This document shows, piece by piece, positions 1 through 6,996 of a stretch of DNA of 64,000 nucleotides. Position 1 is the first letter of the stretch. Each line of letters begins with the position of its first letter. Made by a program: the position numbers and the translations under genes. The stretch is from contig NZ_JAFN01000001.1 in assembly GCF_000526155.1 (NCBI RefSeq), positions 872,501-936,500 on the forward strand, read 5' to 3'. Source of the DNA: Deferrisoma camini S3R1. Lineage in GTDB: Bacteria; Desulfobacterota; Deferrisomatia; Deferrisomatales; Deferrisomataceae. Below the pieces are notes generated by a model. The model had not been told where the DNA came from. It did no database searches and saw only the letters and a list, made by a program, of their open reading frames with translations.

Positions 1-269
1 TGGGGCTCGTGCCCAACCCCCAGGGGTTGCTCGCGATGGGGGGCGGGAAGTTCGCCGAGTCGCCGACCTCGGGCTCCGGGTTTCCGCCGGTGATGCCGGG
101 CAGCGGGGGGGCCGGCACGGTGGCCTCCGGGTTCCTCGAGATGTCCAACGTGGACCTGACCCGGGAGTTCACCGACATGATCGTGACCCAGAGGGGTTTC
201 CAGGCCAACTCCCGGATCATCACCACCAGCGACGAGATGCTCCAGGACCTCCTTGCATTGAAGCGGTAA
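1..269 (+). CDS. flgE: Flagellar hook protein FlgE, C-terminal part (runs off left edge)
   Basis: C-terminal end of the flagellar hook protein, which polymerises outside the cell into the hook joining rod and filament. Only about the last 89 residues are inside the window; the frame is open to the left edge. The motif [19 protein letters not shown] followed by RGFQANSR and TTSDEML is the conserved terminal helix of hook and rod proteins, and this wording ([16 protein letters not shown]) matches FlgE better than FlgG or FlgF. The gene ends at TAA and a strong terminator follows, so it closes a transcription unit whose other genes lie outside the window. Confidence 0.9.
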   Translation, partial: GLVPNPQGLLAMGGGKFAESPTSGSGFPPVMPGSGGAGTVASGFLEMSNVDLTREFTDMIVTQRGFQANSRIITTSDEMLQDLLALKR

Positions 270-299
270 CGGTAAAGTTTCCGCAACATCGGGCGATCA

Positions 300-339
300 G
301 AGAGGGGGCGGGGACCACCCGCCCCCTCTCTTCTTGTTT
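300..339 (+). terminator. Rho-independent terminator after flgE
   Basis: A perfect 13-bp stem (GAGAGGGGGCGGG at 300-312, complement at 318-330) with a 5-base loop is followed by TTCTTGTTT. It lies 30 bases after the flgE stop and separates the hook gene from fliL. Confidence 0.85.
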
Positions 340-406
340 GGTTCCGGACGCCGTGGTAAAGGAAAGGGCCTTCAGGCCCCTGAGGGGCAGGGCAACAGGG
401 GAAAGG

Positions 407-582
407 CTGCTGGAGAGCCGCGTGCGGCTCCTTAGCTCGCCGCCCAGCGCCTCCAACGCTCGCACCGTGAAACCGTTCGGTCCCCGGCCGGACTGCCATG
501 CAACCACTGTTGGTGCCCCGTGCCTGCGCGGCGAATCTCATGCCCGGCTTCGCGCGCGGCCGGAAGCGGACCCCATGCCCCA
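407..582 (+). repeat. Dispersed structured repeat, core module (copy at 407)
   Basis: About 176 bases nearly identical to 38151-38329 and, inverted, to 29682-29857; a diverged copy is at 14952-15138. Internal stems visible here are GCCGCCCAG (439-447) against CTGCGCGGC (524-532, one mismatch) and the small hairpin CACT-GTT-GGTG (505-515, one U-G pair). The rest of the 270-814 gap holds the flgE terminator, a stretch near 650-690 that matches 5478-5515 inverted, and a second repeat module at 722-796. No convincing gene is seen in the gap: the open frames through it do not keep codon-like differences between copies. Confidence 0.85.
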
Positions 583-721
583 CCGCCGAAACCGTGCGGG
601 GATCGGTTCGAGTTGTTTCTTCGCAAACAGGCCGCCTCGCGGTCTACTGGAGCTGAAGTCTGGCCCTTGAAACCTATGCCCCCGGAGCGTGAGGTGGTGG
701 CGCTGAGGCCGGTTGTGTCGA

Positions 722-796
722 GAACGCTTGGATATCAAAGAGGTTTTCGAGCTTTCTAGTCTCCTGGCCTCCGAGCCTCCTAACCCCCTAGCCGAA
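722..796 (+). repeat. Dispersed repeat, CTAG-rich module (copy upstream of fliL)
   Basis: Starts GAACGCTTGGATATCAAAG, continues AGGTTTTCGAGC and ends in a degenerate tandem of short CTAG/CCTCC units. Similar copies occur at 53671-53734 (same strand) and, inverted, at 5601-5667 and 38021-38099. It lies just upstream of the fliL ribosome binding site, so it would be part of any fliL leader. Confidence 0.75.
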
Positions 797-814
797 GTCG
801 CTGGAAAGGGCGCC

Positions 815-1270
815 ATGAACAAGAAGAAGCTGATCTTCATCGTGGGCGGCCTGGTGCTGCTGCTGGGTCTTGCGGGGGGCGGCTTTTTCGCCTACAAGAC
901 CTTTTTCGCGGCGCCGCCCCCGGAAGAGGCGGAGAAGGCTCCCGAGCCGCCCCAGCCGAAGGTGACGCTGGGGCCGATCTACCCCCTGGATCCGTTCCTC
1001 GTGAACCTGGCGGATCCGGGCCGGCCCCGGTTCCTGAAGGTGGTCATGGAGCTGGAGCTGGACGGCGAGGCCGTGAGCGCGGAGCTGGACACCCTGCGTC
1101 CTAAGGTTCGGGATGCGCTGTTGACCCTGCTGTCGAGCAAGACCTCGGCCGACCTCGTGACCGTGGCCGACAAGGAGAAGCTCCGCAACGAGATCCTCCA
1201 CCGCTTGAACTCGTTCCTGGGGACGGGCAAAGTGGTGGAGGTGTACTTCAGTGAGTTCGTGGTGCAGTAG
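815..1270 (+). CDS. fliL: Flagellar basal body protein FliL
   Basis: Inner-membrane protein that sits around the flagellar stator and supports torque. It has 151 residues: a basic start (MNKKK), one transmembrane helix at about residues 6-27, a Pro/Glu-rich linker to about 50, then the periplasmic FliL domain (YPLDPFLVNLAD near the start, EVYFSEFVVQ at the end), the usual size for the family. The start is ATG 815, 4 bases after a GGAAAGGG-type ribosome binding site; an upstream GTG at 713 would add residues encoded by repeat DNA and is less likely. It heads the fli operon, 8 bases before fliN. Confidence 0.92.
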   Translation: MNKKKLIFIVGGLVLLLGLAGGGFFAYKTFFAAPPPEEAEKAPEPPQPKVTLGPIYPLDPFLVNLADPGRPRFLKVVMELELDGEAVSAELDTLRPKVRDALLTLLSSKTSADLVTVADKEKLRNEILHRLNSFLGTGKVVEVYFSEFVVQ

Positions 1271-1278
1271 GGAGGCCC

Positions 1279-1566
1279 ATGCCCCGCTCCAAGGTCAACA
1301 CCGACGAAGAGGCGGCCCGGTATCAACGGGACTGGGGACTGTTGCGAGACGTCCCGCTCCGGTTAAACGTGGAGGTGGGACGGGCCCGGATGCGGATCCG
1401 GGACGTGCTGGCCCTGGAGGAGGGTGCCCTGGTGGTGACCCAGAAGCTCTCGGGCGAGCCCATGGACCTGAGCCTGGACGGCGAGATCTTCGCGCGGGCG
1501 GAGGTGATCATCATCAAGGACCGGCTCTGGGCGCGGCTCACCAAGATCGTGGGGGGAGAGCGGTGA
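1279..1566 (+). CDS. fliN: Flagellar motor switch protein FliN (short form)
   Basis: C-ring component that, with FliM and FliG, sets the direction of rotation. The 95 residues are essentially one SpoA (surface presentation) domain: VPLRLNVEVGRARMRIRDVL, then GEPMDLSLDGEIFARAEVII and a final VGGER. This is the short FliN without the long N-terminal extension. Unusually, no fliM lies between fliL and fliN, where most relatives keep it; fliM must be elsewhere or its role is taken by another protein. The gene overlaps fliO by 4 bases (GTGA), suggesting translational coupling. Confidence 0.88.
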   Translation: MPRSKVNTDEEAARYQRDWGLLRDVPLRLNVEVGRARMRIRDVLALEEGALVVTQKLSGEPMDLSLDGEIFARAEVIIIKDRLWARLTKIVGGER

Positions 1567-2450
1567 GGCGGGTGCTCCTGTGGGTGGCGGCCCTGGCCCT
1601 CCTGGCGGGCCCGGCCGCTGCAGGCCAGGCCGTGGTGCAGTGGGAGTACGGGTACGTGAACGTGCGCTCCGCGCCCGACGGCCGCAAGGTGGACCGGCTG
1701 GAGCGGGGGGCGCGGGTGGAGACCCTGGAGACCCGGGGGGAATGGGTGCGCGTTCGCTACGAAGGGCGGGACGGGTGGGTGGTGGCCCGGAGCCTGCGGC
1801 CCGTGAAGGCGCCCCCGGCCCGGGAGCCCCAGGGGCCCGCCCCGGAGGCGCCGGCCGCGGCCGAGCCCCGGCCCGCGGCCCCGCCGGCGCAGGTGCGGGA
1901 GGAGCCGGCACCGCCTCCCCCGGCGGCCGAGCCCCCGGCCCGGGAGGCCGGCCGCGGTTACCTGGCCGAGTACCTGGACCGGCCGGAGCCCCAGCCGAGC
2001 CGGCCGGGAGGGGCGTGGCTCCAGATCCTGTCGGGGCTATTCCTGGTTCTGGCCCTGATCGGCGGAGCGGTCTGGGTGGCGCGGATGGTCCTGGCCCGGC
2101 GCCCCGGCCTGGGGAGGGCTTCGGGGGGGATCCGGATCCTCGCGACCCGGCCCCTGGGCCCCCGGCAGGGGCTGCTGCTGGTGGAGGCGGGCGGGCTCGT
2201 GTGGCTGCTGGCCCAGGGGCCCGAGGGGGTGCGCCCCATCGCCGAGATCCGGGACGCGGACGCGCTCAAACGGCTCAACGAGCGGTACGGCTTCCTGGAG
2301 AGCCCGTTCGAAGCGGAGCTCCGGAAGCAGGTGGACCTGGAGTCCGAGGGGAGCCCGGTCCCCGAACCCGCCCCGGAGGCGGGCGGGCCCACCCCTGAGG
2401 AGCGGCTGGCCGCCCTGCGGCGCCGGCCGCGGCCGGGTGACCCCACGTGA
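1563..2450 (+). CDS. fliO: FliO-type flagellar export protein with N-terminal SH3 domain
   Basis: FliO helps FliP assemble in the flagellar type III export gate. The 295-residue product, starting at GTG 1563, has a signal-like helix (1-20), a bacterial SH3 domain at about 28-80 (YVNVRSAPDG, ERGARVETLE, WVRVRYEGRDGWV), a Pro/Ala/Glu-rich linker (82-150), a transmembrane helix (about 151-176) and the cytoplasmic FliO domain (to about 260). Ordinary FliO is about 100-130 residues and lacks the SH3 part, which here would lie in the periplasm and could bind peptidoglycan. Its position just before fliP supports the call. The start overlaps the fliN stop and the end overlaps the fliP start, each by 4 bases. 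Confidence 0.85.
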   Translation: MRRVLLWVAALALLAGPAAAGQAVVQWEYGYVNVRSAPDGRKVDRLERGARVETLETRGEWVRVRYEGRDGWVVARSLRPVKAPPAREPQGPAPEAPAAAEPRPAAPPAQVREEPAPPPPAAEPPAREAGRGYLAEYLDRPEPQPSRPGGAWLQILSGLFLVLALIGGAVWVARMVLARRPGLGRASGGIRILATRPLGPRQGLLLVEAGGLVWLLAQGPEGVRPIAEIRDADALKRLNERYGFLESPFEAELRKQVDLESEGSPVPEPAPEAGGPTPEERLAALRRRPRPGDPT

Positions 2451-3190
2451 GACGGCTGGCGGCCGCCGCCGCGCTCGTGGTCTGGGCAGGCGCCGCCCAC
2501 GCCCAAGAGGCGGTGCTGCCGGCCCTGCGGTTCGGCATCGACCGGGCCACGGGGCCCCAGGACGTCAGCCTCACCCTCCAGATCGTGTTCCTCCTGACGG
2601 TGCTCACCCTGGCGCCGGCGATCCTCATCCTGCTCACCTCGTTCACCCGGATCATCGTGGTCCTGTCGTTCCTGCGCAACGCCCTGGGCACCCAGGCCAT
2701 GCCGCCGAACCAGGTCCTCGTGGGGCTCGCCCTGTTCCTGACGTTCTTCGTGATGACCCCCACCTGGAACCAGGTGTACACGGGGGCCCTGCGGCCGTAC
2801 CTGGACGGTCGGATCCCCCAGGCCGAGGCGCTGGAACGGGCCGAGCCCCCGGTCCGGCGGTTCCTGCTGGAGCACACGCGTGAGAAGGACATCGCCCTGT
2901 TCGTCCGCCTGGGTCAGGGGCCCCGCCCCCGCAGCCCCGAGGAGGTGCCGTTCGCGGCGCTGGTGCCGGCCTTCGTGATCAGCGAGCTGCGAACCGCGTT
3001 CACGATCGGGTTCCTCCTGTACATCCCGTTCGTGGTGATCGATCTGGTGGTGGCCAGCGTGCTCATGAGCATGGGCATGTTCATGCTGCCGCCGATGATG
3101 GTGAGCCTGCCGTTCAAGATCATCTTCTTCGTCCTAGTGGACGGGTGGAACCTGGTGGTGGGGAGCCTGGCGAGGAGCATACTGGGATGA
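2447..3190 (+). CDS. fliP: Flagellar export gate protein FliP
   Basis: Core membrane protein of the flagellar type III export gate (the FliP-FliQ-FliR pore). The 247 residues carry a cleavable signal peptide ending at about AHA-Q, then the family hallmarks TLAPAILILLTSFTRIIVVL, LRNALGTQ.MPPNQVLVGLAL and, near the end, FMLPPMMVSLPFKIIFFVL. Length and motif order are typical. GTG start at 2447 overlaps the fliO stop; the stop overlaps the fliQ ATG (ATGA). Confidence 0.97.
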   Translation: MRRLAAAAALVVWAGAAHAQEAVLPALRFGIDRATGPQDVSLTLQIVFLLTVLTLAPAILILLTSFTRIIVVLSFLRNALGTQAMPPNQVLVGLALFLTFFVMTPTWNQVYTGALRPYLDGRIPQAEALERAEPPVRRFLLEHTREKDIALFVRLGQGPRPRSPEEVPFAALVPAFVISELRTAFTIGFLLYIPFVVIDLVVASVLMSMGMFMLPPMMVSLPFKIIFFVLVDGWNLVVGSLARSILG

Positions 3191-3456
3191 CCCCGGACGA
3201 CGTGCTGGCCCTGGCCCGAAGGGCAGTGGAGATCACCCTGATGCTGTCGGGCCCGCTGTTGTTGGTGTCGCTGGTGGTGGGGGTGATCATCAGCCTCCTG
3301 CAGGCGGTCACCCAGATCCAGGAGCAGACCCTCACCTTCGTGCCGAAGTTCCTGGCCATCGTGGTCGTGTTCCTGCTGATGCTCCCCTGGGCCATGAATC
3401 TCATGCTGGGTTACGCCACCGAGCTGTTCCTGAGCTTCCACCGGTTCGCGGGGTAG
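3187..3456 (+). CDS. fliQ: Flagellar export gate protein FliQ
   Basis: Small two-helix subunit of the flagellar export gate. It has 89 residues, the standard FliQ length, with two hydrophobic helices (about 15-40 and 50-75) and the conserved loop ISLLQAVTQIQEQTLTFVPK. The ATG overlaps the fliP stop codon, so the two are probably translated in coupled fashion; fliR follows after 14 bases. Confidence 0.96.
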   Translation: MTPDDVLALARRAVEITLMLSGPLLLVSLVVGVIISLLQAVTQIQEQTLTFVPKFLAIVVVFLLMLPWAMNLMLGYATELFLSFHRFAG

Positions 3457-3470
3457 GCGGCCGTCCGCCC

Positions 3471-4244
3471 ATGCTGGGGATCACCGACGTCCAGTTTTTC
3501 GGCTTCCTGTTGGTCCTGCTTCGCACCGCGTCGTTGTTCTCGTTCGCGCCGGTGTTCTCGAGCCCGTTCGTGCCGGTTCAGGTCAAGGCCGCCGCGGTCC
3601 TGGGGTTGAGCGTGGGGCTCGCCGGGCTGGGGCTCGCCCCGGCCGTGGCGGTGCCCCCCACGGCGGCGGGCGTGGCGGCCCTGGCCGGGCGCGAGGTGGT
3701 GGTGGGGCTGCTGGCCGGGTTCGTGGCCCGCCTGGTGTTCGCGGCCGTGCAGTTCGGGGGCCAGCTGGTGGGGTTCCAGATGGGGTTGGGGATCGTCAGC
3801 GTCATGGACCCCCAGTTCGAGACCCAGATCTCGGTGGTCAGCCAGTTGGAGTTCGTCCTGGCCCTGCTCCTGTTCCTGTCGGTGGGGGGCGACCGGATGT
3901 TGGTGGAGGCGTTCGTGTCGAGCCTGGCGACCGTGCCGCCCGGAGGGTGGTGGGACTCGCCAGCGGTGATGGAGGTGCTGGTACGTCTGTCGGGCGACGT
4001 GTTCCGGCTGGGGGTGACCCTGGCCGCGCCCGTGATCGCCGCCCTGTTCGCGGCCCACGTGATCCTGGGGGTGTTCGCCCGGGCGGTTCCCCAGATGAAC
4101 ATGCTCATCCTGGGGTTTCCCCTGCAGATCCTGGTGGGGTTCACGGTGCTGGGGCTGTCCCTGCGGCACTGGGGCCGGGCGTTCCTGTGGGCGCTGCAGG
4201 ACAGCTTCCGGGCGCTCGAGGCGCTCGGGAGGATCTGGGGGTAG
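3471..4244 (+). CDS. fliR: Flagellar export gate protein FliR
   Basis: Third pore protein of the flagellar export gate. It has 257 residues with at least six hydrophobic segments; conserved spots include FSFAPVFSSPFVPVQVKA near the N-terminus, GREVVVGLLAGF, and GFQMGLGIVSVMDPQ. Length is typical and no FliR-FlhB fusion is seen: flhB starts separately 3 bases later. Confidence 0.95.
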   Translation: MLGITDVQFFGFLLVLLRTASLFSFAPVFSSPFVPVQVKAAAVLGLSVGLAGLGLAPAVAVPPTAAGVAALAGREVVVGLLAGFVARLVFAAVQFGGQLVGFQMGLGIVSVMDPQFETQISVVSQLEFVLALLLFLSVGGDRMLVEAFVSSLATVPPGGWWDSPAVMEVLVRLSGDVFRLGVTLAAPVIAALFAAHVILGVFARAVPQMNMLILGFPLQILVGFTVLGLSLRHWGRAFLWALQDSFRALEALGRIWG

Positions 4245-4247
4245 CCC

Positions 4248-5354
4248 GTGGCCGCGGACGATCAGGAACGAACCGAAGCCGCAACCCCGAAACGCCGCAG
4301 AGAGGCCCGGGAGGAGGGCCAGGTCGCCCGCAGCCCCGAGGTGCTCACCGCGTTCGTGCTGGGGGCGGGGGTGCTCGGCGTGTGGCTGGGCGCGGGCCAC
4401 CTGTACCGGGAGCTGGCAGGGCTGACCCTGGACGTGATCCGCCAGGGGGGCGGCCTCGATCTCCGGCCGGATGCGGCGGCCGCCCTGGCGCTGCGGGTGT
4501 TCCGGGCCCTGCTCAGCGGGCTGGCGCCCGTGTTCCTGGCCGCGCTGGTGGGGGGCGTTGCGGGCAACGTGGTCCAGGTGGGGTTCCTGGTGTCGTTCAA
4601 GGCGATCGAGCCCAATCCGGACCGCATCAACCCGATCTCGGGGTTCGGCAATCTGTTCCAGTGGGCCAAGGTGGTCGACCTGGCCAAGAGCCTGCTCAAG
4701 GTGGTGGCCGTGGGGTGGGCCGCCTATCTCGCCCTGCGGGACCGGCTGTGGGAGTTTCCGGCCCTGGCCGGGGTTCCTCCCCGCACCCTCCTGGAGTTCC
4801 TGCTGGCCAAGGTGGCCTTCCCCATCCTGCGCAACGTGCTGCTCGTGTACGTGGCGATCGCGTTGCTCGACTATGCGTTCCAGCGGTGGCAGTTCGAGAA
4901 GAAGATCCGGATGACCAAGCAGGAGATCAAGGACGAGTACAAGGAGACCGAGGGCGACCCACTGGTCCGGAGCCGCATCCGCACCCTGCAGCGCGAGATG
5001 GCCCGGCGCCGGATGATGGCCGAGGTGCCCCGGTCCGACGTGGTGATCACCAACCCCACCCACTTTGCCGTGGCCCTTCGCTACGTGCCGGAGGAGATGG
5101 ACGCGCCCCAGGTGACCGCCAAGGGCGCGGACCGGGTGGCCGAGAAGATCCTCGAGCTGGCCCGGGAGCACCGGGTGCCCGTGGTGGAGGATCCCCCGGT
5201 GGCCCGGGCCCTGTACCGCCAGACCGAGCCGGGCGATCGGGTGCCGGCAGACCTGTTCCAGGCCGTGGCCGAGATCCTCGCGCACGTCTACCGCCTGACC
5301 GGGCGGATCCCCGGCGAAGCACCCACGCAGCCCCCTCCCACCTCCGGAGCCTGA
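4248..5354 (+). CDS. flhB: Flagellar export switch protein FlhB
   Basis: Membrane protein of the flagellar export apparatus that cleaves itself to change substrate class from rod/hook to filament. The 368 residues begin DDQERTEAATPKRRREAREE, continue through four membrane segments, and carry the autocleavage site N269-P-T-H (ITNPTHFAVALRY). The C-terminal domain ends DLFQAVAEILAHVYRLTGR plus a short Pro-rich tail. GTG start. In many relatives flhA follows directly; here a 622-base gap of repeat DNA follows and flhA is not in the window. A second, detached FlhB C-terminal domain is encoded at 14648. Confidence 0.96.
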   Translation: MAADDQERTEAATPKRRREAREEGQVARSPEVLTAFVLGAGVLGVWLGAGHLYRELAGLTLDVIRQGGGLDLRPDAAAALALRVFRALLSGLAPVFLAALVGGVAGNVVQVGFLVSFKAIEPNPDRINPISGFGNLFQWAKVVDLAKSLLKVVAVGWAAYLALRDRLWEFPALAGVPPRTLLEFLLAKVAFPILRNVLLVYVAIALLDYAFQRWQFEKKIRMTKQEIKDEYKETEGDPLVRSRIRTLQREMARRRMMAEVPRSDVVITNPTHFAVALRYVPEEMDAPQVTAKGADRVAEKILELAREHRVPVVEDPPVARALYRQTEPGDRVPADLFQAVAEILAHVYRLTGRIPGEAPTQPPPTSGA

Positions 5355-5383
5355 CGGCCGCCGGGCGGCTTCCATGGAACTTC

Positions 5384-5418
5384 GGTCGTCGGTCTACGGT
5401 CAACGGTCGCCGGTCTGA
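5384..5418 (+). repeat. Tandem heptamers GGTCNNN
   Basis: Five units in a row: GGTCGTC, GGTCTAC, GGTCAAC, GGTCGCC, GGTCTGA. Shorter arrays of the same pattern occur at 29600-29620 (GGTTGTT, GGTCGTT, GGTCGGG) and, inverted, at 45673-45693. Confidence 0.8.
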
Positions 5419-5826
5419 GGCCTTCGGCCCGCTGGGCGACCAGGCGGCTGGACGGCTCACGAACCGCGCCAAGCTCGGGGGGCATGGGTTTCAGGGGCCA
5501 GAATTCAGAAGTCGGTGGACAGGGAGAAGGCTCTTCGGCCCCCCGAGAGGATCCTCCCGGGAACCCAAACTGCTTTTCGGGATTTCCTGTCTCCTGTTCG
5601 CTTCCATGTAGCTTCCGCTAGGACGCTAGGACGCATAAAAACCTACTTGATTCCAAAGTGTTCCAAGTATGGCCCCGCCTCTTTGTCGTCATCTCACGGT
5701 CTCGGGGAGGAAGGGACCTGGTGGAGCGCCCGCCCGCCTAAAGGGGCCGAGATCCCCGTGGTCTCCAGTCTCTAGTTTCTAGTCTTCGGCCCGCCGGAAG
5801 CAGGCCCCATGCCCCACCGCCGGCAA
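5384..5826 (+). repeat. Mosaic of dispersed repeat modules between flhB and cheB
   Basis: The 5355-5976 gap holds no gene I can support. In order it has: tandem heptamers at 5384-5418; a GAGGCCTTCGGCCCGCT stretch shared with 29620-29640; GGGGGGCATGGGTTTCAG and GGCCAGAATTCAG at 5478-5508, matching about 650-690 inverted; an inverted CTAG-rich module (5601-5667, as at 38021); a GGGACCTGGTGGAGCGC arm at 5714; a CTCTAGTTTCTAGTC stretch at 5768-5782 (inverse of 45331-45348); and the right arm of the core module (GGAAGCAGGCCCCATGCCCC, about 5799-5818). The core seems to have lost its middle here. Confidence 0.75.
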
Positions 5827-5885
5827 CGCTCCCGGCGCCCCGTGGCCACGCCAGAAGGACGGTTTCCGGTGTCCCCCAAAACGGG

Positions 5886-5913
5886 TCAAGTTCTTTTCGG
5901 CCGGTGCCGATGG
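5886..5913 (+). promoter_or_regulatory. Possible sigma-28 (FliA-type) promoter of the che operon
   Basis: TCAAGTTC, 12 bases, then GCCGATGG, close to the enterobacterial flagellar sigma-28 consensus TAAAGTTT-N11-GCCGATAA but one base longer. It lies 64 bases before the cheB start, where a chemotaxis operon promoter is expected. This is by eye only. Confidence 0.4.
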
Positions 5914-5976
5914 GTATGCCGAACGGCCCCGGGGCGGGAGCCGGCCCCGAGGCAACCGCGGTCGAAAGGAGCGGAC

Positions 5977-6996
5977 GTGATCCGGGTGTTGGTGGTGGAC
6001 GACTCGGCGTTCATGCGCAAGGCCCTGTCGAGGCTGCTCGAGGACGATCCCGAGATCCGGGTGGTGGGCAGCGCCCGGGACGGGTACGAGGCCCTGGAGA
6101 AGGTGCAGGAGCTGGACCCGGATCTCGTGACCCTCGACGTGGAGATGCCCCGGATGGACGGCCTCGAGGCCCTGGCGCGGATCATGGAGACCTCGCCGAG
6201 GCCGGTGATCATGGTGTCCAGCGTGACCGAGGAGGGCGCCGAGGTGACCCTGAGGGCGCTGGACATGGGCGCCGTGGACTACGTGCCCAAGAACATCGGC
6301 TCCAACCCCCTCGAGGTGGTGAAGATCCGGCAGACCCTGTGCCAGAAGGTCAAGGCGGTGGCCCGCCGCGGCGCGCCCCCGAAGCCGGCCCCGACCTCCG
6401 AGTCCCGCCGCCCGGCGCGGCTGGGGCCGGCCCGGTTGGTGGCGATCGGCGCGTCCACCGGCGGGCCCCCCGCGCTCCAGAAGGTGTTCTCGGGGCTTCC
6501 GGAGGGGTTTGGGGCGCCGGTCCTGGTGGTGCAGCACATGCCCAAGGCGTTCACGAAGGCGTTCGCGAAGCGGCTGGACGCCATGGGCCCCCTGGCGGTG
6601 AAGGAGGCCGAGAGCGGAGACCGGCTGGAGGCCGGCCGGGCCTTCGTGGCGCCCGGGGGGCGGCACGTGGTGGTCCACCGGGACGGCCGGGGGCTGGTTC
6701 TCCAGGTCACCGAACGGCCGGCGGACACCCTGCACCGGCCCAGCGTGGACGTCACCTTCCGGTCGGTGGCCGAGATCCCGGTGTCGGACGCCCTGGCGGT
6801 GGTCCTGACCGGCATGGGGTCGGACGGGGCCCGGGGCGCGGCAGCGATCAAGGCCCGGGGCGGGAGCGTGGTGGCCCAGAGCCCCGAGACCTGCGTGGTG
6901 TACGGGATGCCCCGGGCCGTGGTGGAGGCGGGCGTGGCCGATGCGGTGCTTCCCATCGACCGCATCGCGCCCGCGATCCGGGAGGCGGTGCCGTGA
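5977..6996 (+). CDS. cheB: Chemotaxis protein-glutamate methylesterase/deamidase CheB
   Basis: Removes methyl groups from, and deamidates, chemoreceptors; active when phosphorylated by CheA. The 339 residues have an N-terminal receiver domain (acid pair D8-D9, phosphorylation site D54 in LDVEMPRMDG), a linker rich in Pro/Arg (about 128-148), and a C-terminal esterase domain with the catalytic triad S160 (GASTGG), H187 (VQHMP) and D283 (GMGSDGA). The chosen GTG start at 5977 has an AAAGGAG site upstream and begins exactly where receiver domains begin. It is the first gene of the che operon and overlaps the next gene by 4 bases. Confidence 0.96.
   Translation: MIRVLVVDDSAFMRKALSRLLEDDPEIRVVGSARDGYEALEKVQELDPDLVTLDVEMPRMDGLEALARIMETSPRPVIMVSSVTEEGAEVTLRALDMGAVDYVPKNIGSNPLEVVKIRQTLCQKVKAVARRGAPPKPAPTSESRRPARLGPARLVAIGASTGGPPALQKVFSGLPEGFGAPVLVVQHMPKAFTKAFAKRLDAMGPLAVKEAESGDRLEAGRAFVAPGGRHVVVHRDGRGLVLQVTERPADTLHRPSVDVTFRSVAEIPVSDALAVVLTGMGSDGARGAAAIKARGGSVVAQSPETCVVYGMPRAVVEAGVADAVLPIDRIAPAIREAVP

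Noticed and set aside
338-670. Open frame of about 110 residues through the repeat island, with a similar frame at 38111-38506 (shared text LLESRxRLL)
   Set aside because: The similarity is at DNA level. Differences between copies do not favour third codon positions, and stems with paired changes explain the conservation better.
690-720. Possible sigma-54 promoter (TGGC ... TTGT) before fliL
   Set aside because: The spacing between the GG and the TTG element is several bases too long for the -24/-12 pattern.
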